Shown here piece by piece: positions 15,629 to 15,791 of a stretch of DNA of 15,791 bases. The notes beneath the pieces are model-generated. The model made no database searches. It was not told the DNA's origin and worked only from the letters and a program-made list of their open reading frames with translations. The position numbers and the translations under genes are program-made. Source of the stretch: DATEEG01 sp035525055 (lineage in GTDB: Bacteria; Actinomycetota; Acidimicrobiia; Spongiisociales; ZC4RG35); the NCBI GenBank assembly GCA_035525055.1, contig DATLEZ010000025.1, positions 1 through 15,791 of the forward strand, given 5' to 3'. Position 1 is the first letter of the stretch. Each line of letters starts with the position of its first letter.

Positions 15629-15791
15629 TCAGGGGTCGCGCTTGGCGCCAATGATCGCCTGCGTGATTGTGTCCCCGACGTTGTCGGTGATCTCGAGCTT
15701 GCCGATGACGTCGACCATTCCGGCCCGGGCAAACGCTCTCTTGGGCTGGGTCTGCACGCCCGTGAGAACGACCTTGATTCCGAGGTCGTTG
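15629..15791 (-). CDS. STAS domain, C-terminal end (probable SulP-type anion transporter), truncated by window edge
   Basis: Fifty-three codons are open to TGA 15629-15631, and the N-terminal part lies outside the window. The peptide LGIKVVLTGVQTQPKRAFA, then RAGMVDVIGKLEI and TDNVGDTITQAI, has the order of the last strands and helices of STAS domains found at the end of SulP permeases (x-VRPQVRRxLxRAGLxDxIG pattern). A stand-alone anti-sigma-factor antagonist is the alternative. It is convergent with the HTH-GNAT gene, with 7 bases between the stop codons. Confidence 0.75.
   Translation of the reverse strand, partial: NDLGIKVVLTGVQTQPKRAFARAGMVDVIGKLEITDNVGDTITQAIIGAKRDP

Overview
This is a GC-rich (roughly 60% or more) bacterial segment with ten intact or start-uncertain genes, one gene interrupted by a probable recoding codon, and a partial gene at each end. 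Protein families (Rv2258c-type methyltransferase, BetI-like TetR regulator, acyl-CoA dehydrogenase, fused NDP-forming acyl-CoA synthetase) and TAGNCT boxes lying a few bases before start codons suggest an actinobacterium, perhaps an uncultivated Acidimicrobiia-like lineage. That placement is inference; there is no rRNA or other marker gene here.

Layout. (1) 1-1133: 3' part of an acyl-CoA dehydrogenase gene. (2) 1140-1706, minus strand: a secreted thioredoxin-fold lipoprotein whose first active-site cysteine codon is replaced by an in-frame TGA. The sequence reads W-TGA-T-T-C-R-R-E, and a stem-loop begins 6 nt after the TGA. I read this as a UxxC selenoprotein, the most notable item in the window. 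(3) 1805-9637: a co-regulated catabolic and uptake locus. It holds a Rieske non-heme iron oxygenase (minus), a class III aminotransferase related to glutamate-1-semialdehyde aminomutase (plus), a PotA-like ABC ATPase (plus), two PotB/PotC-like permeases and a PotD-like Tat lipoprotein binding protein (all minus), and a BetI-like TetR regulator (minus). Three copies of TGAAC-N4-GTTCA, two in the divergent oxygenase/aminotransferase promoter and one before the binding-protein gene, tie the two halves together. The likely substrate is a cationic amine (polyamine, N-methylated amine or betaine type), but the compound cannot be read from sequence. (4) 9758-13919, plus strand: a fused NDP-forming acyl-CoA synthetase, a dienelactone-hydrolase-family enzyme and a winged-helix SAM methyltransferase. 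(5) 13935-14507: a ceramidase-superfamily-like membrane protein with no canonical start codon in the expected place. (6) 14647-15621: an ArsR-like HTH fused to a GNAT acetyltransferase. (7) 15629-15791, minus: C-terminal end of a STAS domain, probably from a SulP transporter.

Non-coding features include two unrelated period-7 tandem repeats (5712-5746 and 9647-9681), a 13-bp perfect inverted repeat (14521-14568), a hairpin between convergent genes (5783-5806) and a structured leader before the aminotransferase (3115-3221). No gene-free gap exceeds 300 bases. I saw no tRNA, rRNA, CRISPR array or insertion sequence.
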